25,737 nt of DNA, taken from positions 1 to 25,737 of the IMG/VR virus record IMGVR_UViG_3300042397_000832, one strand, 5' to 3'. A program made the position numbers and the translations under genes. This document shows, piece by piece, positions 6,815-14,233 of this stretch (position 1 is the first letter of the stretch; every line of letters starts with the position of its first letter). Under the pieces are notes generated by a model. The model was given only the letters and a program-made list of their open reading frames with translations, was not told the origin of the DNA and searched no databases. Source of the stretch: a virus.

Positions 6815-7428
6815 TTGGGCTAATTGTTTTTGATCTTGATGGTGTTCTGGTTGACAGCAAAGAGATACACTTTAACGCCCTTAATTTGGCATTGGGTGAG
6901 TTTGGAGACAATCTTATAATCACTAGAAACGAGCAGGACCACATCTTTGAGGGCCTTACTACAAAATCTAAACTAGATATCTTAACAAAGATTAAGGGCT
7001 TACCATCAAACTTGCACGAAGACATCTGGCAACTAAAGCAAGAGTATACAGCAAAACTATTTGAAAGCACATCCTCAGATCCAGATCTGGTTAGTTTGTT
7101 TAAAATGATAAAGTCAAGGGGTATTAAAATTGCGGTGGCTAGCAATAGCATTAGACAAACACTAGACACATGCCTAAAAGCATTGGGAGTTGCAAATTAT
7201 GTAGACTACTCTCTAAGCAATGAAGATGTAGACTTTCCCAAACCAGATCCACAGATGTATAATAGGTGTATGGATTATTTAATGGTTGGCCCAGAGGCCA
7301 CTGCTATTTTTGAGGATAGCGACATTGGGCTGAGGGCTGCAACTGCTACAGGAGCAAGGGTAGAAAAGGTTCAGAGTAGAAAAGACATCACATTTGATAG
7401 AATTGAGAAGGTTATCAATGAAGCCTAA
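6811..7428 (+). CDS. HAD-superfamily sugar phosphatase or phosphoglucomutase-like
   Basis: A 205-residue protein with all HAD motifs: motif I F-D8-L-D10-G-V-L-V-D-S, motif II A-S111-N, motif III K144-P-D-P and motif IV E168-D169-S-D171. The helical cap inserted after motif I (about residues 16-85) gives the beta-phosphoglucomutase/phosphatase subclass. D10 is the usual acid/base and D8 the nucleophile. The ATGA overlap with the glycosyltransferase stop and the 11-base overlap with the nucleotidyltransferase suggest one biosynthetic step: making or removing a sugar phosphate for activation by the next enzyme. Confidence 0.87.
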   Translation: MIGLIVFDLDGVLVDSKEIHFNALNLALGEFGDNLIITRNEQDHIFEGLTTKSKLDILTKIKGLPSNLHEDIWQLKQEYTAKLFESTSSDPDLVSLFKMIKSRGIKIAVASNSIRQTLDTCLKALGVANYVDYSLSNEDVDFPKPDPQMYNRCMDYLMVGPEATAIFEDSDIGLRAATATGARVEKVQSRKDITFDRIEKVINEA

Positions 7429-8128
7429 TGTTCTAGTCCCAATGGCTGGTCTTGGCAGTAGGTTTGCAGAGAAGGGTTACAGCCTTCCCAAACCGCTAAT
7501 TAAAATATTTGGCAAGCCAATGATTCAGCAAGTCGTAGATAGTCTTAATATTGATGGACACTACATCTTTATTGTGCAAAAAGATCACCGAGTGAGGTAT
7601 CACCTAGATGATGTTCTTGATGAAATTGCTCCAGGATGTACGATTGTAGAAGTTGACGGACTAACAGATGGTGCTGCAAGAACAACCTTGTTTGCCAAAG
7701 ACTCTATCGACAATGACACACCACTTGTAATCGCTAATTCAGACCAGGTAGTTGTGTGGTCTAGTTTAAACTTCCAGGCCCTCCTGGAGCATTCTGACGG
7801 TGCTCTGGCGGTATTTAAAGCAGATGATCCCAAGTGGTCGTATGTAAAAGTAGACAATGCATTAGTATCCGAAGTGGCAGAGAAAAAAGTCATTAGTAAT
7901 ACTGCTAATGTTGGCATCTATGGTTGGTCAAAGGGATCGGACTATGTTAAGTATGCAGAGCAGATGATTGCAAAAGACATTAAAACTAATAACGAATTTT
8001 ATGTTGCTCCTGTATACAATGAGGCTATCATAGATGGCAAAAGAATTGTTCCATTCTTTGTAGAAGAGATGCATGGCGTTGGAACTCCAGAAGATATGAA
8101 TGAGTTTCTAAGGAATAAGATTGCTTAG
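7418..8128 (+). CDS. Sugar-1-phosphate nucleotidyltransferase
   Basis: A 236-residue protein starting at ATG 7418 (AGAAGG upstream); an upstream ATT-type start at 7394 would add eight residues lacking conservation. It begins KPNVLVPMAGLGSRFAEKGY, followed by LPKPLIKIFGKPMIQQV. The G-x-G-x-R loop and the P-K-P-L motif bind the nucleotide triphosphate in GT-A-fold pyrophosphorylases. NSDQVV (about 107-112) contains the metal-binding Asp. Such enzymes make NDP-sugars from sugar-1-phosphate, as in heptose, GDP-mannose or dTDP-glucose routes. The HAD enzyme upstream may provide the matching phosphate chemistry. Which NDP-sugar is made is unknown. Confidence 0.86.
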   Translation: MKPNVLVPMAGLGSRFAEKGYSLPKPLIKIFGKPMIQQVVDSLNIDGHYIFIVQKDHRVRYHLDDVLDEIAPGCTIVEVDGLTDGAARTTLFAKDSIDNDTPLVIANSDQVVVWSSLNFQALLEHSDGALAVFKADDPKWSYVKVDNALVSEVAEKKVISNTANVGIYGWSKGSDYVKYAEQMIAKDIKTNNEFYVAPVYNEAIIDGKRIVPFFVEEMHGVGTPEDMNEFLRNKIA

Positions 8129-8558
8129 GATAGCCCACAGAGGAAACATCAATGGACCAAGCATCCACGAGAACCAGCCTTGGTATGTTCAGGAAGCCAT
8201 AGATGCTGGCTATGATGCAGAGATAGATGTTTGGGTAGTTGGAAATAACTTGTGGGCAGGTCACGACTCTGCACAGTATCTAATTAGAGAAGAATTCTTG
8301 ATTGAGAATAACTCTCGCTTATGGATTCACTGCAAAAATTTTGAAGCATTGACTCACTTTGCTGGCATGGGGAGTTCGTTTAACTACTTCTGGCACCAAG
8401 ATGACGACTTTACCATGACCAGTCAAAACTTTATTTGGACATATCCAGGCAAGACTGTTGGCCCTTGGTCAGTAATCGTTGACCTAGAGGGTAAAACAGG
8501 GTATAATTGTTATGCTATTTGTAGTGACTATGTCGCTAAGGAGGAACAAAATGTATGA
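8121..8558 (+). CDS. GDPD/PI-PLC-like TIM-barrel protein
   Basis: A 145-residue protein starting at TTG 8121 with AAGGA 7 nt upstream. It opens with LRIAHRGNINGP, the His-Arg motif of glycerophosphodiester phosphodiesterases, followed by E-N-Q-P and AGYDAEIDVW (E..D metal ligands), then WAGHDS with the second catalytic His. The length is short for a full GDPD (about 240), so this is a compact barrel seen in some polysaccharide loci. It overlaps the nucleotidyltransferase by 8 bases. It may cleave or transfer a glycerophosphate on the glycan; the role is inferred from the cassette. Confidence 0.72.
   Translation: MLRIAHRGNINGPSIHENQPWYVQEAIDAGYDAEIDVWVVGNNLWAGHDSAQYLIREEFLIENNSRLWIHCKNFEALTHFAGMGSSFNYFWHQDDDFTMTSQNFIWTYPGKTVGPWSVIVDLEGKTGYNCYAICSDYVAKEEQNV
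8479..8507 (+). promoter_or_regulatory. Sigma-70 promoter inside the GDPD-like gene
   Basis: TTGACC (8479-8484), 17 bp, TATAAT (8502-8507). It separates the nuclease/WhiB operon from the sugar cassette. Confidence 0.85.
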
Positions 8559-8958
8559 ATATTTTGTAAAAGAAGTAACCAACGTAGTAGATGGGGATAC
8601 CATTGACGTTGTAATTGACCTAGGGTTTGACATTAGTTTTAGTTCACGTGTCCGTCTGGCTGGTATTGATACCCCAGAGTCACGTACCACAAACAAGGCC
8701 GAGAAGGCACTTGGTCTAGAGTCAAAGAAGTACCTTGCTGATCGCATCAAGGCAGCAAAGACTGTTGTAATCAAAACCGAAAAGATGGACTCATCTGAAA
8801 AGTATGGTCGCATTCTAGGATGGCTATACCTTGATGGCGAGGGTAACTCAATCAACCACGAGATGATTGAAAAGGGTTATGCCTGGGGATATCTTGGAGA
8901 CACTAAAGTAAAGGACTTTGAATCACTTGCTAAGGCACGTGAAAAGTCTAAAAAGTAG
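8551..8958 (+). CDS. Thermonuclease-like (SNase) protein
   Basis: A 135-residue protein starting at ATG 8551, with AAGGAGG 6-7 nt upstream. The staphylococcal nuclease (OB) fold motifs are present: NVVDGDTIDVVID (11-23), the R-L-A-G-I-D-T-P-E (about 34-42) with the metal-binding Asp and catalytic Arg, and KYGRILGWLYLD. The conserved EKGYAWGYLG follows near the C-terminus. There is no signal peptide, so it acts in the cytoplasm, perhaps on host DNA or in nucleotide salvage. A TATAAT 4 nt before an in-frame ATG at 8512 gives a longer alternative start, but the strong ribosome site favours 8551. Confidence 0.9.
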   Translation: MYEYFVKEVTNVVDGDTIDVVIDLGFDISFSSRVRLAGIDTPESRTTNKAEKALGLESKKYLADRIKAAKTVVIKTEKMDSSEKYGRILGWLYLDGEGNSINHEMIEKGYAWGYLGDTKVKDFESLAKAREKSKK

Positions 8959-8966
8959 GGTTGACC

Positions 8967-9362
8967 ATGGAATATATTATTGGTTCGGTTATGACTATTG
9001 TTGTAGCCCTAGCAACCATGATCATTGTTAGGATAATTGTAAATAGTAGAAGCCATCCTTTGGTTATTCGTTATAGCCAAAGCAATGTATATGAAAGAAT
9101 TAAGCCAGCAATTCCATTTATGCCACCTCAGAAAAAAGAGTGCCAGTCTTCAAAGCACCAGTCCAGTCAAATGGTTAGAATAATTATGGTTGGCTCTAGG
9201 GCTTATTGGATTTCGGAGAACCAAGTTCTTGAAGCACCAGTATCGCCAGAAGGATTTGTTGATCAAACTATGGCAACGCCTATTGACACAATGGGTATGG
9301 ATAAGGTAGAATTAGAACAGATCGCTTTTATTGTTGAAAAATTGACGGAAGGAAAAAACTGA
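8967..9362 (+). CDS. Membrane-anchored phage protein of unknown function
   Basis: A 131-residue protein with one N-terminal membrane helix (about residues 4-27, rich in I/V/A/T), then a basic turn and a soluble part. Near the C-terminus it has DTMGMDKVELEQIAFIVEKL, a block I recall from uncharacterised phage proteins with the pattern DTMGMDKV. The start is ATG 8967 with a weak AGGG; TTG 8961 is the alternative. The stop overlaps the next ATG (TGATG). Function unknown. Confidence 0.72.
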   Translation: MEYIIGSVMTIVVALATMIIVRIIVNSRSHPLVIRYSQSNVYERIKPAIPFMPPQKKECQSSKHQSSQMVRIIMVGSRAYWISENQVLEAPVSPEGFVDQTMATPIDTMGMDKVELEQIAFIVEKLTEGKN

Positions 9363-9712
9363 TGATCGTAGCAATACAGGGAACCAAAACGTTTGATGAC
9401 TATCAGATATTTCTAAGAGCAATGGGAACAGCACTGCGTGATCTTCCAGAAGGAGACAAAGAGTTTATTGTCTTCTCTGCTGGACCAGTTAACATTAATC
9501 AATTTGGTATGGAGTTTATGAATGTTAACGAAAGAAGCATGAAGGGTTATGGAATCAAGACAAAGTTTGTTAAGGTTCCACCATCTTGGATTGATGAAAA
9601 CATTGATCAAATAAATTACTTTGCCTTCTTCTCTCAACCAAAAGAGACTTGGTCAAAGCAAGCACAAAACGCACACGACAAAGATGCAAATCTTTGGGTG
9701 TACAGATACTAA
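9362..9712 (+). CDS. Conserved phage protein, possible Rossmann/SLOG-like fold
   Basis: A 116-residue protein beginning MIVAIQGTKTFDDYQIF. The start resembles the first strand-loop of SLOG/DprA-type or YspA-like nucleotide-binding proteins, where G-[ST]-[RK]-[TS]-F-x-D is common. The rest (for example NYFAFFSQPKETWSKQA) fits the same fold loosely. It overlaps the membrane protein upstream. It could sense a nucleotide or a ligand; this is a weak fold-level guess. Confidence 0.65.
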   Translation: MIVAIQGTKTFDDYQIFLRAMGTALRDLPEGDKEFIVFSAGPVNINQFGMEFMNVNERSMKGYGIKTKFVKVPPSWIDENIDQINYFAFFSQPKETWSKQAQNAHDKDANLWVYRY

Positions 9713-9741
9713 TAATAATCTATACAAAATAGGAGAGTGAA

Positions 9742-9951
9742 ATGTTAATAACTTCACTTGAGAAGATGGAAGAAATTGTTAAGAATAATAACAATCTTTC
9801 ATGGGATGGCTGGACAGTCATCGAAAACAAGACCAATGAAAATGGTGCAATGTCTAAAGACGGTGCATACGTTGAAGGCAAATGGATCGTACAGAAACGT
9901 TACGAGGCAACTGCTACTGGTTGGGAGATTCCACACAAGTTAGTTGGTTGA
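9742..9951 (+). CDS. Small conserved phage protein (LSWDGW type)
   Basis: A 69-residue protein with AGGAG 7 nt upstream of the ATG. It contains NNNLSWDGWTVIE and a late WEIPHKLVG, a pattern I recall from many actinophage genomes without assigned function. Its stop region overlaps the start of the WhiB gene, so the two are coupled. Confidence 0.78.
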   Translation: MLITSLEKMEEIVKNNNNLSWDGWTVIENKTNENGAMSKDGAYVEGKWIVQKRYEATATGWEIPHKLVG

Positions 9952-10243
9952 AGTGGATAAGCATGACTGGAAAGACGATGCTGCCTGCCTCGGTATGGTA
10001 ACAAATACGTTCTTTGACGAATATGAAGAAAAGCCACAAGACAGAACATTTGTTGATTCAATCTGTGCAGAGTGCCCAGTAAGAAAACAATGTTTTGCTT
10101 CAGCCGTTACAAACAGGGCCTGGGGTGTCTGGGGTGGTATCTACTTTGAGAATGGAAAGATTTCAAGGGAATTCAACAAGCACCGCACTAAAGAGCAGTG
10201 GGCTGAAACCTGGAAGAGTTTAACTTTGGATAAAGGAAAATAA
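9944..10243 (+). CDS. WhiB-family iron-sulfur regulator
   Basis: A 99-residue protein with the four cluster cysteines C15, C41, C44 and C50 (C-x2-C-x5-C) and the family turn G-V-W-G-G at 61-65, followed by a basic C-terminal region. WhiB proteins bind a 4Fe-4S cluster and the primary sigma factor's region 4. They are found only in Actinobacteria and their phages, so this gene is a strong host marker. Phage copies such as WhiBTM4 can block host WhiB function. The start is TTG 9944 or GTG 9953; neither has a ribosome site, so translation depends on the upstream gene. Because it contacts sigma-region 4, it may shift host RNA polymerase toward the phage promoters. Confidence 0.9.
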   Translation: MVEVDKHDWKDDAACLGMVTNTFFDEYEEKPQDRTFVDSICAECPVRKQCFASAVTNRAWGVWGGIYFENGKISREFNKHRTKEQWAETWKSLTLDKGK

Positions 10244-10482
10244 TGTATACAGATGATATGCGTAGGGCTTTCAGATCGATATACCCACCTAAAAATTTTC
10301 AGGTAGACATCGTAGACAACGATCACTTTCTTAGTGTGGTTGCTAGAGAAGATGTCTTTATGAGACTTCTTGACGAAGAGAAACGTGCTGCTATTGAATA
10401 CATGGTGAACGTTAAGAAGGCCCTGGAAATGAATGGTGCTATCGTAATGTTAGTCCGAGAAGGCGGTAAGGAACAACCATGA
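10243..10482 (+). CDS. Small conserved phage protein of unknown function
   Basis: A 79-residue protein with AAAGGA before an ATG that overlaps the WhiB stop (TAATG). It has FQVDIVDNDHFLSVVAREDV and a C-terminal helix DEEKRAAIEYMVNVKKALE. No motif allows a function call. Its end overlaps the next gene by four bases. Confidence 0.75.
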   Translation: MYTDDMRRAFRSIYPPKNFQVDIVDNDHFLSVVAREDVFMRLLDEEKRAAIEYMVNVKKALEMNGAIVMLVREGGKEQP

Positions 10483-10907
10483 GATACGACATAATCGCAT
10501 TTGTATTGATAACGGTAATTGCAGTAGCATGTTTGCTACAATCTCTGTATCTTTACAACAAGAAACAAAAAATGCTAAAGACAATAATCGATCTTTATAC
10601 TGCAAACAGTGCTCTTGAAGACATGATTGCCACTCAAGCACTAGGAAACACAGAGCCAATAGAGCAGAGTGATGGGTTCGTAAAGTTCCTATCAGAATCT
10701 CGTGAGTGGGCTTTTAACTATATCGAAGATGTACAGAAGCAAATATCAGACTTTCGATCAAGTGTTTCTCCAGAACTTAAAAAGATAAAGTCTGGGAAAA
10801 AACTTGAAAAGATCGAAATGGAAATAATGTTGAACAATATTTCAACAGCGTTTCAAAAACTAGATAATGTTCTTCCTAAAGAAGATACAACAAACAAGGA
10901 GAAATAA
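10479..10907 (+). CDS. Membrane-anchored coiled-coil phage protein
   Basis: A 142-residue protein with an N-terminal membrane helix (about 4-26, IIAFVLITVIAVACLL), then a positive KKQK turn and a long helical region. It contains DGFVKFLSESREWAFNYIEDVQ, which I recall from actinophage hypotheticals. The helical tail is probably in the cytoplasm given the positive-inside turn. It lies just before a membrane protein that might be a holin, so a spanin-like or holin-regulating role is possible but not shown. Confidence 0.72.
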   Translation: MRYDIIAFVLITVIAVACLLQSLYLYNKKQKMLKTIIDLYTANSALEDMIATQALGNTEPIEQSDGFVKFLSESREWAFNYIEDVQKQISDFRSSVSPELKKIKSGKKLEKIEMEIMLNNISTAFQKLDNVLPKEDTTNKEK

Positions 10908-10908
10908 A

Positions 10909-11187
10909 ATGAATGCACAAATGAAAGCAATGCTTGCGTCATACGGACGATCAGTCCTTGGTGCAGCAGTAGCACTATACCTTGCAGGAGTTCCCCTAGA
11001 GGATCTCTTGTACTCGCTAATCGCTGCCCTGATTCCAGTAGCACTACGCTATGTGAATCCAAAGGACGCAGCATTTGGTAGAGGATTGCCTACGGCAGAA
11101 GAAGTTGCTGTAGCACTTAAGGATGTAAAGGTTGTAAAGGCTCCTGCAAAGAAGCCAGCAGTAAAGAAGACTACACCAAAGAAGTAG
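10909..11187 (+). CDS. Small membrane protein, holin candidate
   Basis: A 92-residue protein starting at ATG 10909, with AAGGAG 7 nt upstream. It has MLASYGRSVLGAAVALYLAG (8-27) and a second hydrophobic segment (about 32-47, LYSLIAALIPVALRYV), then NPKDAAFGRG and an Ala-Pro-Lys tail with repeated KKP/KKT. Two helices and a basic tail are common in actinophage holins; the NP-x-D-x-AFGR block after helix 2 is one I recall from proteins annotated this way. The same A/P/K tail composition is found on the M23 lysin (4644), which might hint that both act together at the wall. It is followed by a bidirectional terminator. Confidence 0.68.
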   Translation: MNAQMKAMLASYGRSVLGAAVALYLAGVPLEDLLYSLIAALIPVALRYVNPKDAAFGRGLPTAEEVAVALKDVKVVKAPAKKPAVKKTTPKK

Positions 11188-11201
11188 TTAAAATAAAAAG
11201 A

Positions 11202-11228
11202 TAGCCAGGGGAAACCCTGGCTTTTCTT
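11202..11228. terminator. Bidirectional intrinsic terminator
   Basis: A 7-bp stem GCCAGGG/CCCTGGC (11204-11210 and 11215-11221), plus an outer A-T pair, is closed by a GAAA tetraloop. TTTTCTTTT follows on the plus strand, and an A-rich AAAATAAAAAG precedes it, giving a T-tract for the minus strand. It separates convergent genes ending at 11187 and 11233. Confidence 0.92.
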
Positions 11229-11232
11229 TTAT

Positions 11233-11967
11233 CTAAAAGTCTTCGTGATATATTTTTGCGGTATGTACAATGTATATGTTTTCAAATCCAGCCTTGTGAA
11301 AGTTCTGACAAACAACCACGGTATCACAGTCAAACCTATTTGTGATAGGATTCATATAGCCATACCTAACACCGTCTCTAAATGGTTGTGCCCTATACAA
11401 GCAGACACCATTTGACGTAGCATAATACTTATCGTAAGGCTTAGATGTTATGTCATACTTCCTTACTTCTTCGTGACTGGTAAACCTTGGACCTTTGCGA
11501 GTAGCCCAACTATCATAAATAGGATGATTGTTTACCGTAAGGCCAGACACAATGTCAAAGTCTGGCTCTAACTTTTTAAATTCTAGAATTTGTTTTATTG
11601 TGTCCATAGAAAACTTCATATCAAACTCTACCATCATAACGTAGTCAGCCCTGTCAAGAAAGTCCTTGGTTTCTAGGGCCTTGTTCCTAGCGATAGACAG
11701 GTTCATAACCCTAGTCTTTGATTTGACAGAGCCATAGTGGGATGTCATTATTTTTTCAGAAATAAGAGAAAAGTCTTTTAAGAATGACCAGTCTTTAGCC
11801 TGTAGCAGTTTCGGGGTATCGTCAGTAGAGTCGTTTTCATAGATTGCAAGTAGGAAGTCATACTGTGGAAAGGACGTAACGATCTGCCTAATTTGATTGT
11901 AATATCTATCTACATATTTAGATTCATTTCTAACTATAGAATAAATAAAAATTGTTGGTTTTGCCAT
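11233..11967 (-). CDS. Glycosyltransferase, GT69-like (alpha-mannosyltransferase CMT1 type)
   Basis: A 244-residue protein starting at ATG 11967, with AAAGGAG 8 nt upstream; the longer frame from 11991 begins in the promoter zone and lacks a ribosome site. Y-E-N-D-S-T-D-D-T (43-51) and a DxD-like E-F-D-M-K (114-118) match the nucleotide-sugar site of the CAP59/CMT1 group (GT69), and SIVRNESKYVDRYY is the usual GT-A entry. The family transfers mannose with retention. Together with GDP-mannose 4,6-dehydratase at 12920 it suggests mannose or deoxymannose chemistry. It is divergently transcribed from the gene at 12033. Confidence 0.78.
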   Translation of the reverse strand: MAKPTIFIYSIVRNESKYVDRYYNQIRQIVTSFPQYDFLLAIYENDSTDDTPKLLQAKDWSFLKDFSLISEKIMTSHYGSVKSKTRVMNLSIARNKALETKDFLDRADYVMMVEFDMKFSMDTIKQILEFKKLEPDFDIVSGLTVNNHPIYDSWATRKGPRFTSHEEVRKYDITSKPYDKYYATSNGVCLYRAQPFRDGVRYGYMNPITNRFDCDTVVVCQNFHKAGFENIYIVHTAKIYHEDF

Positions 11968-11993
11968 GAAATTGGCTCCTTTTCTATACATCC

Positions 11994-11999
11994 ATTATA
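11994..11999 (-). promoter_or_regulatory. Minus-strand -10 element for the GT69-like gene
   Basis: TATAAT on the minus strand (ATTATA on plus, 11994-11999). The predicted transcript start, near 11987, gives a 20-nt leader containing the AAAGGAG site. The divergent -10 for the plus strand lies only 20 bp away. Confidence 0.65.
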
Positions 12000-12017
12000 T
12001 CATCTAGAACAAGACTG

Positions 12018-12026
12018 TGATATAAT
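12018..12026 (+). promoter_or_regulatory. Leaderless extended -10 promoter
   Basis: TGA-TATAAT (12018-12026) is followed by exactly six bases and the ATG at 12033. No ribosome site exists between them, so the mRNA should start at the ATG. Confidence 0.78.
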
Positions 12027-12032
12027 TAAGCC

Positions 12033-12920
12033 ATGGATAATTCACAAATGCAAGACCCAGAAGACATGGGCAAGTCGTATACTTCGGACAACGAAGAAAT
12101 GGACAAGTGGGACAACGTTACGAAGGCCTGCTGGGTAGGATATACGCAGCGAGGAATGAAGGAAAAAGACGGTCGCATGGTTCCTAATTGCGTTCCAGTG
12201 TCAAAGTCTGAAGACGTTCCAGTGTCAAAGGTCGCTCAGGCAATTACTGAGGGTGACTATGTTATGGGCAGCACATCCGAAGGAATTGTTGTTGGTCAGG
12301 TAGAGCACATTATGCGTGAGGGTGGGGTTTATGGTATTCCTGGCACAGAGTATGCCATCCAGTCTACTCCAGAAAATCCTGCTATGGCAGTTAGAATGTT
12401 TGAACAAGAAGAAGATGGAAAGTATTGCCCAACAGCATACTCAATTGGAATGCTATATAGCAACGCAACCATAGTTGATATCGAAGTTGAAATCGAAGAA
12501 GAAGATGAATACGAAGATGAGATGTCAAAGGCTGAGGGATACTCTCCACCAGCAGGTGCACGTGCAGCAGCAAGACGTGCAATTAAATTTAAGGAAGACG
12601 GCAAAGCCACAGGTGCAGGAACAGCGGTGGGCTGGACAAGAGCAGGACAACTCGCAAGAGGAGAGACACTATCTCTAAGCACTGTTAAGCGTATGTTCTC
12701 ATACTTCTCACGTCACGAAGTAGACAAGAAGGGTAAGGATTGGGGCAACCAGGCTAATCCATCAAACGGATACATCATGTGGCTTGCCTGGGGCGGAGAC
12801 GCAGGGTTCTCTTGGTCACGTGGCATTGTGAACCGCATGAAAGACAAGGCGTTGTTCTCTGAGTTTGGTAAAGACTACACCAAGCACACATCTCTGGATT
12901 CAATCTGGAAAGATCAGTAA
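12033..12920 (+). CDS. Two-domain phage protein with an acidic linker
   Basis: A 295-residue protein started by a leaderless promoter. The N-terminal part has [24 protein letters not shown] (about 33-56), a small motif (GY..xGMK.K.G+.VPNC.P) that I recall from several virus proteins. A long acidic linker ([12 protein letters not shown], about 152-163) follows. The C-terminal domain has [20 protein letters not shown] and [18 protein letters not shown], a pattern seen in T4-like cyanophage and other phage proteins. The combination suggests a structural or prohead-related role, but no catalytic site is recognised. It is coupled with gmd (TAATG). Confidence 0.68.
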   Translation: MDNSQMQDPEDMGKSYTSDNEEMDKWDNVTKACWVGYTQRGMKEKDGRMVPNCVPVSKSEDVPVSKVAQAITEGDYVMGSTSEGIVVGQVEHIMREGGVYGIPGTEYAIQSTPENPAMAVRMFEQEEDGKYCPTAYSIGMLYSNATIVDIEVEIEEEDEYEDEMSKAEGYSPPAGARAAARRAIKFKEDGKATGAGTAVGWTRAGQLARGETLSLSTVKRMFSYFSRHEVDKKGKDWGNQANPSNGYIMWLAWGGDAGFSWSRGIVNRMKDKALFSEFGKDYTKHTSLDSIWKDQ

Positions 12921-13954
12921 TGAAAAAAGCGTTAATTACTGGCATTACTGGTCAGGATGGTTCATACTTGGCAGAACTTCTGCTCAACATTGGCTATCAG
13001 GTGCACGGTATCGTAAGGCGATCATCAACAGATAATCTTGTTAGACTTAAGGATGTGCTTACAAACGACAACCTATTCCTTTATCAAGGTGACCTAACAG
13101 ATTCTGCATCTATCACAAACCTAATCAAGATGATTGAGCCAGACGAGATTTATAATCTTGGTGCACAGAGCCACGTGCAGGTATCTTTTGACACAGCAGA
13201 GTTTACAGCAGACACAGATGCTCTTGGCCCACTACGCATCCTTGAAGCGATCAGAGTGCTAGGACTAAAAGACAAGACTCGTTTCTATCAGGCATCCACG
13301 TCTGAGATGTTTGGCAAGGTACAGGAAGTACCTCAGAAGGAAACCACACCATTCTATCCAAGATCTCCATACGGAGTAGCAAAACTATATGGTCACTGGA
13401 TTACCAAAAACTATCGTGAATCTTATGGTATGTTTGCTACCAGTGGAATTCTATTTAACCACGAGTCACCTAAGCGTGGTGCTAACTTTGTGACTAGCAA
13501 GATTGTTTTGTCTCTTAATGCTATTAAGAATTACAAGATGGATACCCTTGAACTTGGAAACCTAGATGCACTTCGTGACTGGGGACACGCCAAGGACTTC
13601 GTATACGCCATGTGGCTAATGCTACAGGCAGAGCAGCCAGATGACTACGTCATTGCTACAGGAGAACAGCACTCGGTTCGTGAGTTCGTAGAGATTGCTG
13701 CCAAGTACTACGGCTTTGACATTGAGTGGCAGGGCACAGGGGTAGACGAGATCGGTATCGACAGGAACACAGGCAGAACCATCGTAAGGGTAAACCCTAA
13801 GTTCTTTAGACCAGCAGAAGTAGAGACCCTTCTGGGTGACTCTAGCAAGGCTGTTAATGATCTTGGCTGGTTCCGCAAGCGTTCATTTGCTGACCTTGTA
13901 GAAGATATGTGCGAGAACGCACCAAAGATCTTCCCAAATTATTCAGCAGAATAA
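12920..13954 (+). CDS. gmd: GDP-mannose 4,6-dehydratase
   Basis: A 344-residue protein at full family length (about 330-370). It has the Rossmann G8-I-T-G11-Q-D-G14-S-Y, the substrate block ASTSEMFG (125-132) with catalytic Thr/Glu, and the SDR pair Y151-G-V-A-K155. NHESPKRG and the C-terminal [13 protein letters not shown] are family-typical. It converts GDP-D-mannose to GDP-4-keto-6-deoxymannose, the first step to GDP-fucose, GDP-rhamnose or GDP-perosamine. No GDP-fucose synthase or aminotransferase is present in the window, so the final sugar may use host enzymes or a gene elsewhere. Phage gmd is known from cyanophages and others. Confidence 0.94.
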   Translation: MKKALITGITGQDGSYLAELLLNIGYQVHGIVRRSSTDNLVRLKDVLTNDNLFLYQGDLTDSASITNLIKMIEPDEIYNLGAQSHVQVSFDTAEFTADTDALGPLRILEAIRVLGLKDKTRFYQASTSEMFGKVQEVPQKETTPFYPRSPYGVAKLYGHWITKNYRESYGMFATSGILFNHESPKRGANFVTSKIVLSLNAIKNYKMDTLELGNLDALRDWGHAKDFVYAMWLMLQAEQPDDYVIATGEQHSVREFVEIAAKYYGFDIEWQGTGVDEIGIDRNTGRTIVRVNPKFFRPAEVETLLGDSSKAVNDLGWFRKRSFADLVEDMCENAPKIFPNYSAE

Positions 13955-13955
13955 C

Positions 13956-13984
13956 TTGCTTTCAGGCACCATCTTTGATACAAT
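13956..13984 (+). promoter_or_regulatory. Sigma-70 promoter for the second tRNA cluster
   Basis: TTGCTT (13956-13961), 17 bp, TACAAT (13979-13984), immediately after gmd. tRNA-Glu begins 11 bp downstream. Confidence 0.78.
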
Positions 13985-13994
13985 TGATATCTGA

Positions 13995-14066
13995 GGTCCC
14001 ATAGTTTATCGGTTAGAACGTCGCCCTTTCACGGCGGTAGGAGGGGTTCGATTCCCCTTGGGACTG
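13995..14066 (+). tRNA. tRNA-Glu (anticodon TTC)
   Basis: A 72-nt cloverleaf: acceptor GGTCCCA/TGGGACT with one G-U pair, D stem GTTT/GAAC, anticodon stem TCGCC/GGCGG around CTTTCAC, T stem AGGGG/CCCCT, discriminator G. Confidence 0.95.
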
Positions 14067-14070
14067 CGAC

Positions 14071-14144
14071 ACACCTATAGTTCAGTTGGTTAGAATGCTT
14101 CTCTGATACGGAAGAGGTCCCTGGTTCAAATCCAGGTGGGTGTA
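14071..14144 (+). tRNA. tRNA-Ile (anticodon GAT), with encoded CCA
   Basis: A 74-nt cloverleaf: acceptor ACACCTA/TGGGTGT, D stem GTTC/GAAT, anticodon stem CTTCT/GGAAG around CTGATAC, T stem CCTGG/CCAGG, discriminator A. It is the only tRNA here with CCA directly encoded (14145-14147). Confidence 0.94.
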
Positions 14145-14148
14145 CCAA

Positions 14149-14220
14149 TCCCCTTTGGTGTAATTGGCAACACTACGGTTTTTGGTGCCGTCATTCTTAG
14201 TTCGAATCTAGGTGGGGGAG
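14149..14220 (+). tRNA. tRNA-Gln (anticodon TTG)
   Basis: A 72-nt cloverleaf: acceptor TCCCCTT/TGGGGGA with an imperfect last pair, D stem GTGT/ACAC, anticodon stem ACGGT/GCCGT around TTTTGGT, T stem CTTAG/CTAGG. It begins one base after the CCA of tRNA-Ile. Confidence 0.92.
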
Positions 14221-14233
14221 CGATAGGAGAGCA

